Shown piece after piece: positions 27,012-39,500 of a stretch of 64,000 nucleotides of DNA. The position numbers were made by a program, and so were the translations under genes. The DNA comes from Wuchereria bancrofti (taxonomy: Eukaryota > Nematoda > Chromadorea > Rhabditida > Onchocercidae). The DNA lies in NCBI GenBank assembly GCA_005281725.1, contig SSBO01000008.1:2829680-2893679 (forward strand), read 5' to 3'. Below the pieces are notes generated by a model that worked only from the letters and a program-made list of their open reading frames with translations, did no database searches and was not told the DNA's origin. Every line of letters begins with the position of its first letter. Position 1 is the stretch's first letter.

Positions 27012-29256
27012 ATGACGACACAATTAACTTCTCAAAATGGTGCTGGTGGCCGAGTATCCGTGAAAGATTTATGTTGCCTTTTTTGTTGTCCTCCATTGCC
27101 TTCTTCAATTGTCTCCAAACTAGCCTTTATGCCGCCCGAACCAAGCTATCGCATTGTAAAGCACGATTCTCAGCTGTAAGTATTATTTGCTTTTAATTTG
27201 TCTTATTTAAAATATGTGGTGCAGTGTTGTTGGTAAAGTGATTTTTCAGTTGATAATTGTGTGTGACAAGTAATCGCAACTTGACGAGATTCGACTGGAC
27301 ATGTCATTAAAGCTTCATAGCTGCGCAAACTATGTATTTTCTTTTAATCATAGTTTTACTTTTAAAACCTTTTTGATGAGATTTTCTCTGTAGTAGTGTT
27401 ACTTCAGCACTTCACTGGAGTTAATGGAAGGGCGGGCAGATTGGCCGCATGGCTACGATGAACTCCGTAACATCGATGTCTTCCACACTCGGACACGAAG
27501 AAGGTGAGCTGAAATATACTTTTGCTGAAAATTTCGGTCGTTACTTTTGTCATTTTGTTGCAGAAAATGAAGCAAAGAAATATGTGGCTGAAAGTTAGAA
27601 CGTCTTTAATTTTTTTCAGCCTGGACTGTTAGGTTTAATGTAATGTCTGTCAAGTAGTAAATGGACTATGTAACATATCAGTTGAATGAGTTTTAAAGGT
27701 TTAATGAAATGAATTTCAGAAACGATATTGTTTGTATGTATGTCAAGCCGTGTGGCGATGCTCGTTTTACTTTATTGTTCTCACATGGCAACGCAGTTGA
27801 CCTCGGACAGATGTGTAGTTTTTATTATGGACTTGGTTTTCGTCTTGGATGCAATGTTTTTAGCTATGATTATTCGGGTACGTGCTGCTTTGTAAATGTT
27901 TTATGTAAGAAAATTAAAAAATTATAATAGATTGATTGCTAACTTTCACTTTAAATCCGAAAAAGATTTTAATAGAATAGAAGAAATACCGGAAATGAAA
28001 TATTTTGAAATCCTTATATCTCAAAATTTTATCGAGCATTAGTCGACATAAAATTGATCAACTGGAGCTTCAGAAGTTAGGAAAAATGCTTGATAGATTT
28101 TGTTCTACGGAGATTTCTTTTCCATTTTTATAACTGCTTTTGAGGGCTATAATTTTGAAGGTTGTAGCGCATGTAAATGCTCTGCGAACTTATTTACCTA
28201 AACGAGTTCTTTTAAAGTTAATGTCCAATAATTTTATCATAACCCTCAGATGTTTATACCATTTCCGACTTGCATATTCATGACTTTGTGTAAAAATTTT
28301 ACTGTAATATAGTGTATTTCCAGGATATGGCTGTTCTAGTGGTAAGCCATCAGAGAAGAATCTTTACGCTGACATTGCAGCAGCATTATCAGCACTACGT
28401 TCAAGATATCAGATGCCTTTAAATCAAATTATTCTTTATGGCCAGTCAATAGGTAGATATGGTTTTATTTGGTGTTTGATTTGTTATTTTATTTTTTCAT
28501 TTTGTTTATTTTAAAACATCTAATAATAAAATGTTTAATTTTTAAGCTTTATAAAAAAAGAAAAAACTAAACTTTTCTGCAATTCATTGGCCAAAAATGG
28601 TTGAACATGTTCACTTTTTATTAAATTTTTATTAATATATCTTAAATTGGAATGGAGTTGCAATTTCTAAAACGTCCAACACAATTTTACTTCAGGGACT
28701 GTTCCGAGTGTAGATTTGGCGAGTACCGAAAGCTCTGTAGCAGCACTTATTTTGCATTCTCCGCTAATGTCCGGAATGCGTGTGGCATTTCCTGGAACAC
28801 AACGAACGTGGTGTTGTGATGCATTTCCATCTATTGACAAAGTAGCACGTGTACGTTGTCCAACGCTGGTTATCCATGGTACTGACGATGAAGTTAGTTG
28901 TTATTGCAGTTTACCTTCTTTCGATTATAAACTCATTCGAATTTATGTTTATGGTTTCCATTTTCTATTCACCGTGATTTATGACTGTACTGTATTTTTT
29001 GATTAATTTATGTAGTTAGATGATTATAGCTGAAATTACTTAGGTGATCGATTTTTCACATGGTGTGTCCATTTACGAGCATTGTCCTTCATCAGTTGAA
29101 CCACTTTGGGTACCTGGCGCAGGACATAACGATGTTGAACTGCATGCAGCTTATCTCGATCGGCTCAGAGCATTCATCGAAAATGAAGCTTGTAGAGGGA
29201 AGGAGTCTAGTACTACCACAACAGTAACTTCAGCTGTATCTCGTGCTACTTCATGA
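27012..29256 (+). CDS. ABHD17-type alpha/beta hydrolase (FAM108 family), 6 exons
   Basis: Exons: 27012-27175, 27408-27503, 27720-27877, 28324-28452, 28696-28892 and 29044-29256, all in phase, giving 318 aa. ABHD17 proteins are membrane-attached serine hydrolases that remove palmitate from proteins such as Ras and PSD-95; the C. elegans relative is AHO-3. The N terminus carries the palmitoylated cysteine cluster LCCLFCCPP (Cys21, 22, 25, 26) followed by [11 protein letters not shown]. The core has [16 protein letters not shown], the nucleophile elbow GQSIG (Ser181), the acid in HGTDDEV (Asp247) and the base in GAGHNDVE (His276). The tail adds a short Ser/Thr-rich extension (about residues 298-318). 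I chose the ATG at 27012 because it places the cysteine cluster near the N terminus as in the family. The exon 2 acceptor at 27408 was chosen because nearer AG sites give a stop. Residues between the N-terminal block and strand 1 are shorter than in vertebrates. Confidence 0.93.
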
Positions 29257-30276
29257 TTAGATTGGTAATATCTGTTGACTTTTTCATAGCCACTTTAAAA
29301 TTCTTAAGATTTTGGGATTACTTTTTAAAACTAAAAGATGATGGGTAACTTTATAAAACCAACTGGATATTTAATGAATTGAGTCAGATTTTAAATTACG
29401 AAAAGTTGTGTTTTATAAGACATTCCACTTATGTTTGATATTTCCGAGTTAACTATAAGATAAGAGTACGCTTTTGAAATTTTCTGTAGCATAAAAAGAA
29501 ATCTTTTGCAAATTATCGACCAAATGCATATTCATTAGAAATTATTGTTTGAATATGAGCTATTAGCTTCATACACCTAGAAAGAATTCTGAAAATTTTT
29601 CAATTTTTCCAAACTTTTGTTTTATCGTAGTATTTAGAACAGTCTGTTATTTATTGGCATGTTTTTAGAAGAAATCGGATGAAGCTTATCAAAGAAAAGG
29701 AATTATGTGTGCTTTAAAAGTTTGTTTCATTGAACTTTCGAGTATTAAAACGTCAATGTGATGTGTGCAAAATGATAACTATTCGATGTTTCTGGAATGG
29801 TTTAAAAAAGGATGCAAATATAATCTTTATAGGTGAAATCAGCTTTCTGGACTTATTATTTTAGTTTAAAATCAGTATGGCTGCGCTTTTTCTTGAACTT
29901 TTTGCTACTCATCGAATACTGTTAATATTTTATGGCAAGTATTTGTTCATGTTTAAGTGCTTTCAAATTTTGTTCTTTTTTTAATGCAGGATTTGGCACT
30001 ACTTATTGAGGTTTTCCGTTTTTCTGCATCTAGTACCATTGCGCTACAATTTCCTGCTGCCATTCAATGTTTTCATTCTCTTTTTCTCATTCTTTTACAT
30101 CATCATTTTTGCAGAAATTTGGAACACTGTTTCATTATTCCATTTTGTTATCATAGATTCTTAATTACATATGTGTCTTTGTAATCTCTGTTGTTTCGAC
30201 AGACATAGATATAATGTTTGGGTAGTGGCTAACTTATCAGCTATGATTTTAATAGTTAATACTTATTCTAAAATTC

Positions 30277-30483
30277 AAATTAGAAATACGTTCAGTTAAC
30301 ACTGAGACTTAAGTTTTGAGTGTAGTTTCTAATCCAGCTTAAAATCTGATCAATTTTTGATTGCAGTTGGAAATTTTCAGCATTTATCATATGTGCATAT
30401 TTTATGCAGTCCCTCACTTTTCTCTCTCTTTCATTATGCTGTAGCTTATCTTGAAATTAGAAATACATTCAGTTAACACTGAG
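30277..30483. repeat. Direct repeat, two 30-bp copies 177 bp apart
   Basis: Copies at 30277-30306 and 30454-30483 share the core TTCAGTTAACACTGAG preceded by AAATTAGAAATAC, with one mismatch. They lie in the presumed 3' region of the ABHD17-type gene. Confidence 0.85.
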
Positions 30484-30980
30484 TACGTTTAAGATTACTC
30501 ATAATAATGGGTAAGATAAGCCAGCAGAGAATTGCTTAAAAATAAAGCAGTTTTGTAAAACGTCTACTTGTGTTAATAAATCGGGTGCTGTCACTTTCGA
30601 TTTCAATTTAATTGTAAGCAAATATTTAGACGGTTCTTCACTTCTCTTTAATGCACCTTATTAGCTGACTTTGCTTGAAAAATATGTCTTTATTCACTTG
30701 TCATAGGTCTATGTACTTATGTTATTGGAAGTTACTTGATTTTGGTGATTCATTGTACCACCAAATTAGTCCTCCTCTTCTTAATTCTTTTTGTTTTAAA
30801 TTATCTAGAAATGTTATTGTTCTTTTTTTTCTTTTTCTGTTCAAGTTAAGGAGGTTTCAAAATCTCGAATAAATCATGGTGGACCAGTTTTTTAATTATC
30901 ATTCTCATTCTTTACTAAGAAATTCGGAAAGCAAAATATTTGTTTCAGTTGAGAAATTTTTGGGAATACGAGAGACTTAA

Positions 30981-31190
30981 ATTTGGGGAGCTCGAAGTTT
31001 CTTTAAAAACGAAGCTTTTCTTTTTGTGATTAAGTACTTTGGTGTCAGTGAATTAATAGAAGAATTAATTCAAGAGACGAATTTTCCATGGTTGCGTTGT
31101 ATGGGCAGTTCTGGAAGATGGTCCAAAGATGCTAGAGTTTGTGGTCGTTTTTTCGTACTTGTTAAAGGCTGTAAACTGGCTTTAACTTAA
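30981..31190 (+). pseudogene. Possible relic exon of a 5'-nucleotidase/metallophosphatase
   Basis: A 69-codon frame without a start codon, bounded by stops, reads FGVSELIEELIQETNFPWL from 31038. It is followed by a stretch ending FFVLVKGCKLALT before a stop at 31188. The first part resembles the segment after the GNHDFDFG motif of 5'-nucleotidase-family metallophosphatases, where a TNFPWL-like sequence is typical, and the end resembles the next conserved strand. The metal-binding GNH motif is absent and I find no partner exons, so this is at best a decayed fragment; chance resemblance is possible. Confidence 0.25.
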
Positions 31191-33274
31191 TGTTTAATAC
31201 AGCAAGCTAGTTGTATTTCTGGTTTACATATTTTACTGTGTCTGGAAATATTGGAAGGTCTTTAATACTGGTCTGGGCAAGTTTTGCAAATTTCTGCTAT
31301 GTTAAATATAAAATTAAAAAAACGTGCAACTATTGCATTTTCAAGGTAACCAAATCACATCTTCAAATACTTGTATTAATTTACTTGTTTTGGTTTCATT
31401 TTCCAATTTTTTTAAATTCACCTTAAAGCATCATTAACTGTCGGATTGTATGGTTCGCCCTTCAATATTTAAGAGGAGATATTATGGTTTTGCATTCCAG
31501 CTTCATTTTTGGCCTTATTGATTATCATTATTAAGTGATCATCGTGAACATGTATATCTGTTTGATGAGAAATATTTTGTTATTAGTTCGGTTAGTGATT
31601 TTTTTTCTTTTTGTCCACTTCCAAATATGGTTTTTGTATTTGTTCTTGATTTAGTATCTCGACAGTGTTCCCCTATTTATTATGGATTGTTTTTAGTTTA
31701 CTGTTGAAAAATTGAAATCTTTAACATGCAGAAGTTGGATGGAACGTACAAGAAAATCTTACCTCCCAGCAAATCATCTTTTAAAGCTTCTTCCTGTATT
31801 TTCTTCCATTTATCATTTTTAGAAATTTGTTTTTTGTTTCTCTTTGCTGAGTATTTTTACAGGGATTTTTGTTTAAGTGATTGTCTAAATCATTCTGAAA
31901 TTGCAAGTAATGATCAAATTGAAAAGAAACAGGTATTCCTTAGCCTTTGTTCTGCTAATAAGATATTTTACTTTCTTATATTTTTGACATTAAATGATTT
32001 TTAAGAAGTAAAATAATTTTCATTCATTTTTCTGATTTCTATCATCAGTTGTTTAATTTTTTGACACTCACTTTATATTATACTTTGGTGTCATTTTCTT
32101 TTTTGATTTACTGAGGCACTTCATTCTTGATATCCTCGAATGAAAATCATTCTTTTTTTAAAATAATTTTCACAGAATTGTTGATTTGATCAAATTTTTG
32201 GCTTCAGTTTTTTTCTTTTTTTTTTTTTGATTCGTTTTTGAACAAATGGTCCTTTGTTTTCACTATAATTATTCTGGCATTTCACTAAACAAATCAATTA
32301 AAAAGTTCTGTTCGAGACATAGATGGTTCAGTGATTTGCTTGATACAAGTGTAAAAGTATAATAGAAAACTTTCTAGAAAGGAAAAACACATAAATCAAT
32401 TAAGAAGTCTAACTTCAGATGCTCCATGCTTTTCTGGTTTTTCTACAAAACTTTTTAATGGCCCATTACTAGAACAGCAGTTATATATGGAATATCATGT
32501 GACATAAATTGGCTCTGGAAATATTTTATTACTTAGAATATTCACATTCAATTTATTGTTGCAGAAACACATATTATCCCTTCATTGATCATAAATTATC
32601 ATAAAATTGAAAATTTGAAGTGAGAAGTTTAACCGGAAAACAAAGACGTTGACAAGTCGTTGTAAAATGCATTCACGCGGAAGAGCAAATGAAATAAAGT
32701 AATGAATTTACTAAGTCTTTTATTTTCCATTTTACTAAAACAAATATGGATCACTTCATTGCATTAAGTCTGGACTTTCAGAATGATCGAATTCAAATAA
32801 TTTTGAATGTAAGAGTCATGATTCATTTTTTTAACACTTCAATCATTTGGGTAAAAGAAGGACGGGGTAGATTGCTAAACTTTGGGAATTTATTGAAAAT
32901 GTAATACGTCATAGAGATACTACACAATTTGATTAATGTTTGAAAGAATTTACAAATGCAATAACTAACAAGAGCAAATTGTTATGAGTGATCATCTTCC
33001 CTGAACTAAAATTTTCTCATAGCTTCTAGATTAGTTGTGATGTCAAAGCATGACAAAAGGATGCGATCAAAGGTTGTAGAGTAACTGGATAATAATAATA
33101 ATAACAAGGAAAAAAGAAGTGACCTATGTTTAGGTTACCTTTTCTTTCAATTAGTCTTCATTTAAACTTAAATGTGAAATTTAGATAAGGCTGAGAAAAA
33201 GATAAGGATGAAAGATGAGTGGTAAACCTTTAGATATTTAATCTTATTTTTTACATTATTTATGTGGAATCACA

Positions 33275-33319
33275 CTTCAAATATATGATGCTTATTATTT
33301 AAGCATCATATATTTGAAG
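33275..33319. repeat. Perfect 19-bp inverted repeat with 7-nt loop
   Basis: The left arm is 33275-33293 (CTTCAAATATATGATGCTT), the loop is 33294-33300, and the right arm 33301-33319 is its exact reverse complement. It sits between two converging genes, about 220 bp from the stop codon of the PAN gene. Confidence 0.95.
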
Positions 33320-33536
33320 CCCAGACTCTCTAAATTGAAGATTTCAAAATTCTTTTTTAAAACTTTAACAACTGAATTTTTCATCATTTTAAAACTTAAA
33401 TCGGGATATTAAATATGTATTTTTCGCGATATTAGAATATTCTGATGCTTTTTATATGAATATGTCCGAATCGGATTTGTTTTGGACATTTGATCCTGGA
33501 AAATTTTTGAAAATCTGTATGCTCGAAAATTAGATG

Positions 33537-36500
33537 TTAATTTGCCTGAAAGTAATAATATATTCTTTACAAGGGCTTAAAATAATATTTTGATAAAATG
33601 ACTCATCAATAATGAAATAGTATTTTTAGATGATTCACCATCAATGCAATATTTAGTGAAATAATATTTTTAGATGACTCACCATTAATGGAATTTTTAA
33701 ACAATCATCCAAGCCAAAATAATCAACAACTGTAAGTGTTTCTTTCCTTAAACTATTTCGATAATTTCTTTTAGATCGGCTGTTCAATATACAATTATCT
33801 ACTTTTTGCTGAAAATTTTGTTTTGTATTTTTGCAGAAGCATTTTAATTAATAAAATAAATGAAACTGATTTTTACATATTTCGCATCAACAGAATAGCC
33901 AAAAGAAAGTAAAAAAAAAAAACCTCATAAAAGTACATTAGTGAATGGCACTGAAATGTTTGACCATCTTGAAGTGACCAAAAACATTTCAATAAACATT
34001 CCGCTAACGTTGAAGTTGTTAAAATTGCATTGGGAAATGTGACAAGTATTTGCTGTGGTTGACGTTCAATTAGCGCTCCATCACATAATTTAGCTAATTG
34101 CTCTAAAAGAAAAAACGATTTTCTTTTTTTAATGAAATACCTCTAAAAGGTAATTGAAAAGGATAAAATTTTATAGAAAAAATGATTTGAAATGTTTGAA
34201 ATTTGAAGGGAATGATTGACTTGCCTGAAAAGCAATGTTTTTCATAGCAAACGGTAGAAGTATCACGGATCAAAGTATTATTAGTGGAATGAATTGTTGA
34301 ATATAAACTACATTGACTTGAATCTTCATCAAATACTGCCGAAGAGCAATGATAAGCTGTGGTCTTTTTGTACTGGAAGTTTAAATTATGGTTTGAAAGA
34401 AAAAAAAATTGAAATTTAATTTTATTGTACGATTAGAAAAAATGAATTGGAGTAATTTCATAGTATTAATTTGGTAATATATTTGTAATATAGGGCGCTT
34501 TTTTAAGATTTAAGTATTAAGTAAAGTTAATATTTTTTATGAGAATATGATTATATCCAATTTAAATTAAAAGAGTAATATTTGTAAAGTAATAAAGAAA
34601 AGTTAACGATTTTACTCGATTATTATAACAAGATTGTAAGCAATCTGTTTCAGTTGTCAAATATTTTCGTATACGACCATTGAACTTCGCTATTCTCCAT
34701 CCTGGCGCTCTTGTCACTACTACATTTTCGCCATTTGGACAATCTAAAAATTTCAATATTTTGATTGATCATGCAAAAAATCACTTTTAAAAAATCACTC
34801 AATTAACTTCTAATCTCTAATCTAATCATTAAATAATTAGTGATAAGAATTTAAGAAATTTACCGTCTTGTTTTTTCTTTTTGCTATAATTTAATGAATT
34901 ATCATAACGAATGGAGGATATCTTCAAATTCATTCCATTTGCACTCATTTTTTGCCTACTGAAAAATAACTCGTAAATTCATCGTCATTAGATTAGAAAA
35001 TAATAAGTTTAAAATGAAAGTTTAAAATAAACAAACTGAAAATAATTCATTTTTCAAATATAATTTCAATACACAAATCTTTGTGTTGCTATCGGTTGCT
35101 TCCTCTTACGAATTGCTTTGTTCACTTTTCGTTGCTTTAAAGAACTCTCTGAAAAATAGAAAAAGTATATTAAACTTTAAGCTAAATGTGGTTTTTTTTT
35201 GAAAATTTAAACAATTATAAAGCATATAATTGCTTATTTATTATATATTATCATAAGAATTTATTCAAAATAAAAATTAAATCTTAATAGATAGTATAAA
35301 TATTAAACTTAAAATATGAAATAAATAATAAAGAACCTATAAAACATTCAGGTGTATTATTATTTTCTTGTGGTTCCAAATAATAATGCCATGCCAATTT
35401 CATCATTTTTTTTCCTCGTGAGCCAAATTTGAAATGAAACGTATCACAAATTGAGAAGCGTGTTGAATATGAAGCCGAAAGACATCCAAGTAAACTAAAT
35501 TTGAAACTAATTTAAAATTTGAAGTAAATTTTTTTTTCAGCAATAAATAATAAAAGTCTAATACTAAAATTTTTTTCAACAACAAATAGTAAAAATCTAA
35601 TATTAATTGCAAAAAAAAAAGTCGAATATTACAAAAAAAAAAAAGATTTTACAAAAAACTCTAATATTAATTGCAAAAAATATTTAAAAAAAAAAGAAAA
35701 ACCAAAAAGTTTTGTAAAGTCTAATTTAAATTATAGAATTATTTGCGAAAAAAAAAAAAAGGAATAAATTAATTGATAATATGCAATTTTATTATTGCAT
35801 TTATCATCTCAAGTAAGTTTTCATTATCATTAAAACATAAATTACTTGAAATATTTTTAATTTTTTGAAATTTTATAAAATCTTGAAATTTAAGACAAAA
35901 AAATGAAATTTTATAAAATCTTTATCAAACCTTGAACAAAATTGTGCGCATTCCATCAAGCTAATTCCAATACGCCGTTCAAATGGTGCCGTTGCCGAAA
36001 GAGCGCAATTGTTCATCACATAAAAGCACTGCTGCGTTTTTTGATATTTTCCTATACCCTTCAATCCATTCCTTATTTATTTCTCTTATTTACCAGGCAT
36101 TTATTTCTAATAGCCAACTAATTGAATCGAATTGTAGGCAATTTGCACTGAAATTCCGTCATTTAGAGAAAACTCACACTGAATGCGAAAAATTTCGAGA
36201 AATATCTTAAAAAAAAAAAAAAAAAAAGATGAAAATGAAAAGAATATTTCATACTTGTAATTTATTTTCAACTGAATTATTATCCATTTCAGTATAAATT
36301 ATCAAAACAGTGCTTTCCTGTTCATCATTAATATTAAAACCTGAAATTTGCTGCCTAAATTTAACTTTTGAAAGAAATTTTGAAATTATTTCTTGAATAT
36401 ATTAGAATAATTTGTAAGAATTTTTATCAGTAAACAAAAAAAAAAAAATGTGGTATTTTGCAAACAATTATTATACCTATTAAATTTCAAAATATTTTTC

Positions 36501-39500
36501 TTTTTTTTTTGTTTAATCATTAATTTCACTTACCTGTGTTACAAGAGATGTAAACTAACCTTTTTCATCAGTCAAACATGCTTTAGCTAATTCTTTCTTC
36601 CGATTCATTTGTTCCATAATTAAATTTTCACTTTTTATTTGCTTCTTTCTTTCTTTACTCATTTCATTTAATCGTTTATCATTTGAAATTGACTTTACGT
36701 CAAATATTTGACGTTGTTGATGATAGCGATTATTCTGTTCTTCCATTTGCGTTCTTTCAACGTTATATATTTGTGCTTGTAATGGCTGTATAAAGCCATT
36801 TATTATGGCACCAGGATTTGCTAACCAGTCATGACCTACGTGAATATTACGTATTACTTTAATCAGTCGTGAATATTACGTATCACTTTAATCAGTCGTG
36901 AATATTACGTATTACTTTAATCAGTTGTGAATATTACGTATTACTTTAATCAGTCGTGAATATTACGTATTACTTTAATCAGTCGTGAATATTACGTATT
37001 ACTTTAATCAGTCGTGAATATTACGTATTACTTTAATCAGTCGTGAATATTACGTATTACTTTAATCAGTCGTGAATATTACGTATTACTTTAATCAGTC
37101 GTGAATATTACGTATTACTTTAATTTCATACAGATAGATGAACTAGATCGAAAAACAAATGATACTTATCTATAATAAAAAAGGTATTTTGAAGTTAAAT
37201 GAAAAGTATTTCGGAATGTTTAATTAAAAAAAAAAAAAACAGTAGAAATATTTAAACAAATAAAATTAAAAAAAGAAAAAATCAAAAAATCAGAAGCTCA
37301 AATGATAAGTGATAAAAAAAAAGCAGCAAAATTTGTTTAATTTCTACTATTTGTATCAACAGAAGTTAGTATATAATATTAAAAAAAATTGATTAAAAAA
37401 TTGTTGATTTGATTAAATATGAAATTAAGAGAATTTTAATAATATGAAAATTCTTAGAAGTCAATGGAATTCATTTTTTGCTGTTATAATACGATCAAAT
37501 GATGTGCTACAAAATCAAACTTAAAAACTCATTTAGAATAAAAAAAACTTGTGGAAATGTTATATCAATAGAAATTAGCATATAAATGATCAAATTAAAG
37601 TGGTCAAAATATCATTATCAGTTGTGATAGATTAATTTTGTGATAAGAACATAATGATATAAACAGTGAAATCAATGCTAAGAAGAAATGTTAGAAAAAA
37701 TCAGTGAACAATAATTTCTCTATTTGTATAACAAATTATTAATAATGCTTAATGAAGTATTAATTAGGCTTAATGAATTGATAATTACACTTAATGAAAT
37801 ATTAATTATATTTAATGAGATACTAATTACTTTTAATCTAGCACCGCAGAATTTCTTTCACATTTTTAAATTTTAAAAAAAAAAATTTTCATTTAACATG
37901 CAATCTACTTTTTATCTTTTTAAGTAAGTTCAAATTGGACAAATTCATTTTTTCATTTCTTTTTTAATATCATTTGAAATTATTTATTCTCTAACAATTA
38001 TTTCTCATTTTGCTCTTTTTTTTAAGATTTAAATGAGATACGAATGCAGGAATTATACGAATTTCTTTTGATCATTTGCATAAAATACAGTGAAATGAAG
38101 ATATTTTGAATTGTAGCGAAAAAGAATTTTGGTTTCATTTTTTTTTTTAAACAATTTCAAATATTTAAAAGAATAATTTCAATTTTTTTTATGAAAAATA
38201 CTACAAATAATTTTGCAAATTTCAAATTGTAATATACAAATTGCTCAAATGCTACTTTTTCATGATTGCAATATCGAAGAAAGCTGCAAGAAAATATTAA
38301 TTAGCTTATTTAAATTTATACGGAAAAGTGTCAACTAATATGCAATGATAGCAATTTGATATTGTAATTAAAATTTCATGATTAATTCATTATTCTTATC
38401 ATTTCTTATCAGCATTATTCATCAATGTTTTTATTGCTTTTGGATGAAAATTTCATGATGCAGTGTAAAAGACACATAAAATTATGATAGTGATAGAAAT
38501 TAACTCGAAAAATTTTTAAATGGATGAAAAAAAAAAAAAAAGAAAGAGAAAAGCTTATTCAGTGAATAAGAAGAATTTAACTAATCTTTTCAAATTTATT
38601 TTTAAATGATAAAAAAATGAATGAGTAAATAATTTATATTTTGATATATGATATAAAGTAGCATTACAATTTGATAATTTTGATCATTTTAAAAGTTATG
38701 TAGAAATAAATTTTTACCGTATATTATGGGATTCCATAATTCCAAAGTGACAGGTTTACCAGCAATAAATGATTCTTGTTTTTCTAATATTTTTCCATTC
38801 GTAATTCCACGTTTGATTGATAGACCTGTGTCATCAGCCGTATCAATCTAAATTTTAATCTGTAATTTAATTTTTAAAAAAAAAAATTCTATTCCATGTG
38901 TTAAAATTTTAAATGATTTCAAAATTGAAATAAATAAATTACTCAGCAAAATAAATTATTAAATAGGAAAAGTTCACATTTTCTCAAATTTAATTCATTA
39001 TTACCTAGCAACTTTTAAATTCAATTTATTATTAAATTTAATTTGTTATTACCTAGTAGCTTTTTTTTTAAATTTGTTTTAAAGTTTGAAATATCCCTTT
39101 CTTCCTGAAATGTCCCTTTTCTTTAAAAAAAAAAACGAATTTCTTAAAACCAATAAAAATAGAAAAAATATTTTAAATACCATAACAGTGTTGACACCAT
39201 TTTGTTTTGGTAATTGTGCAAAGATTATTCCTGTTGCCGAATTTTTATATTTCGGTATTGATAGACCCATTTGTTGTTTTTCGAGATGAATCAAATTACT
39301 GAATGCGTTGTTAATTTGATTACCCAAAATGGATGATAGCTCGACGGAATCAGAACCTGTCATAATAATAATAATAATAATAATAGTAATAATAATAATA
39401 ATAATAGTAATAATAAGAAAACAATATGATAATAATATCTTAAAATAAGTTGTTCAAATTTAAATAAATGAAATTTATTAGAAAATAGATGAAGTGTTGA

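Larger units (their letters stand above)
29257..33536. other. Long T-rich region between converging ABHD17 and PAN genes
   Basis: This 4.3-kb stretch has no complete gene. It has many + strand open frames (for example 29957-30184, 30675-30872, 31211-31426 and 31726-32004), and is less AT-rich than the flanking gaps, which would suit a long 3' UTR or a non-coding transcript of the ABHD17 gene. Specific items within it are listed separately: a metallophosphatase-like frame (30981-31190), a 30-bp direct repeat (30277 and 30454) and a strong hairpin (33275-33319). Confidence 0.4.

Noticed and set aside
33534..33700. Small + strand exon-like frame reading DSPLMEFLNNHPSQNNQQL with AG and GTAAG borders
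   Set aside because: The opposite strand encodes the end of the third PAN module with matching phases, so the + strand frame is a shadow.
36839..37124. Evenly spaced 29-bp repeats could suggest a CRISPR array
   Set aside because: The copies are head-to-tail without spacers, and the host DNA is clearly eukaryotic with introns.
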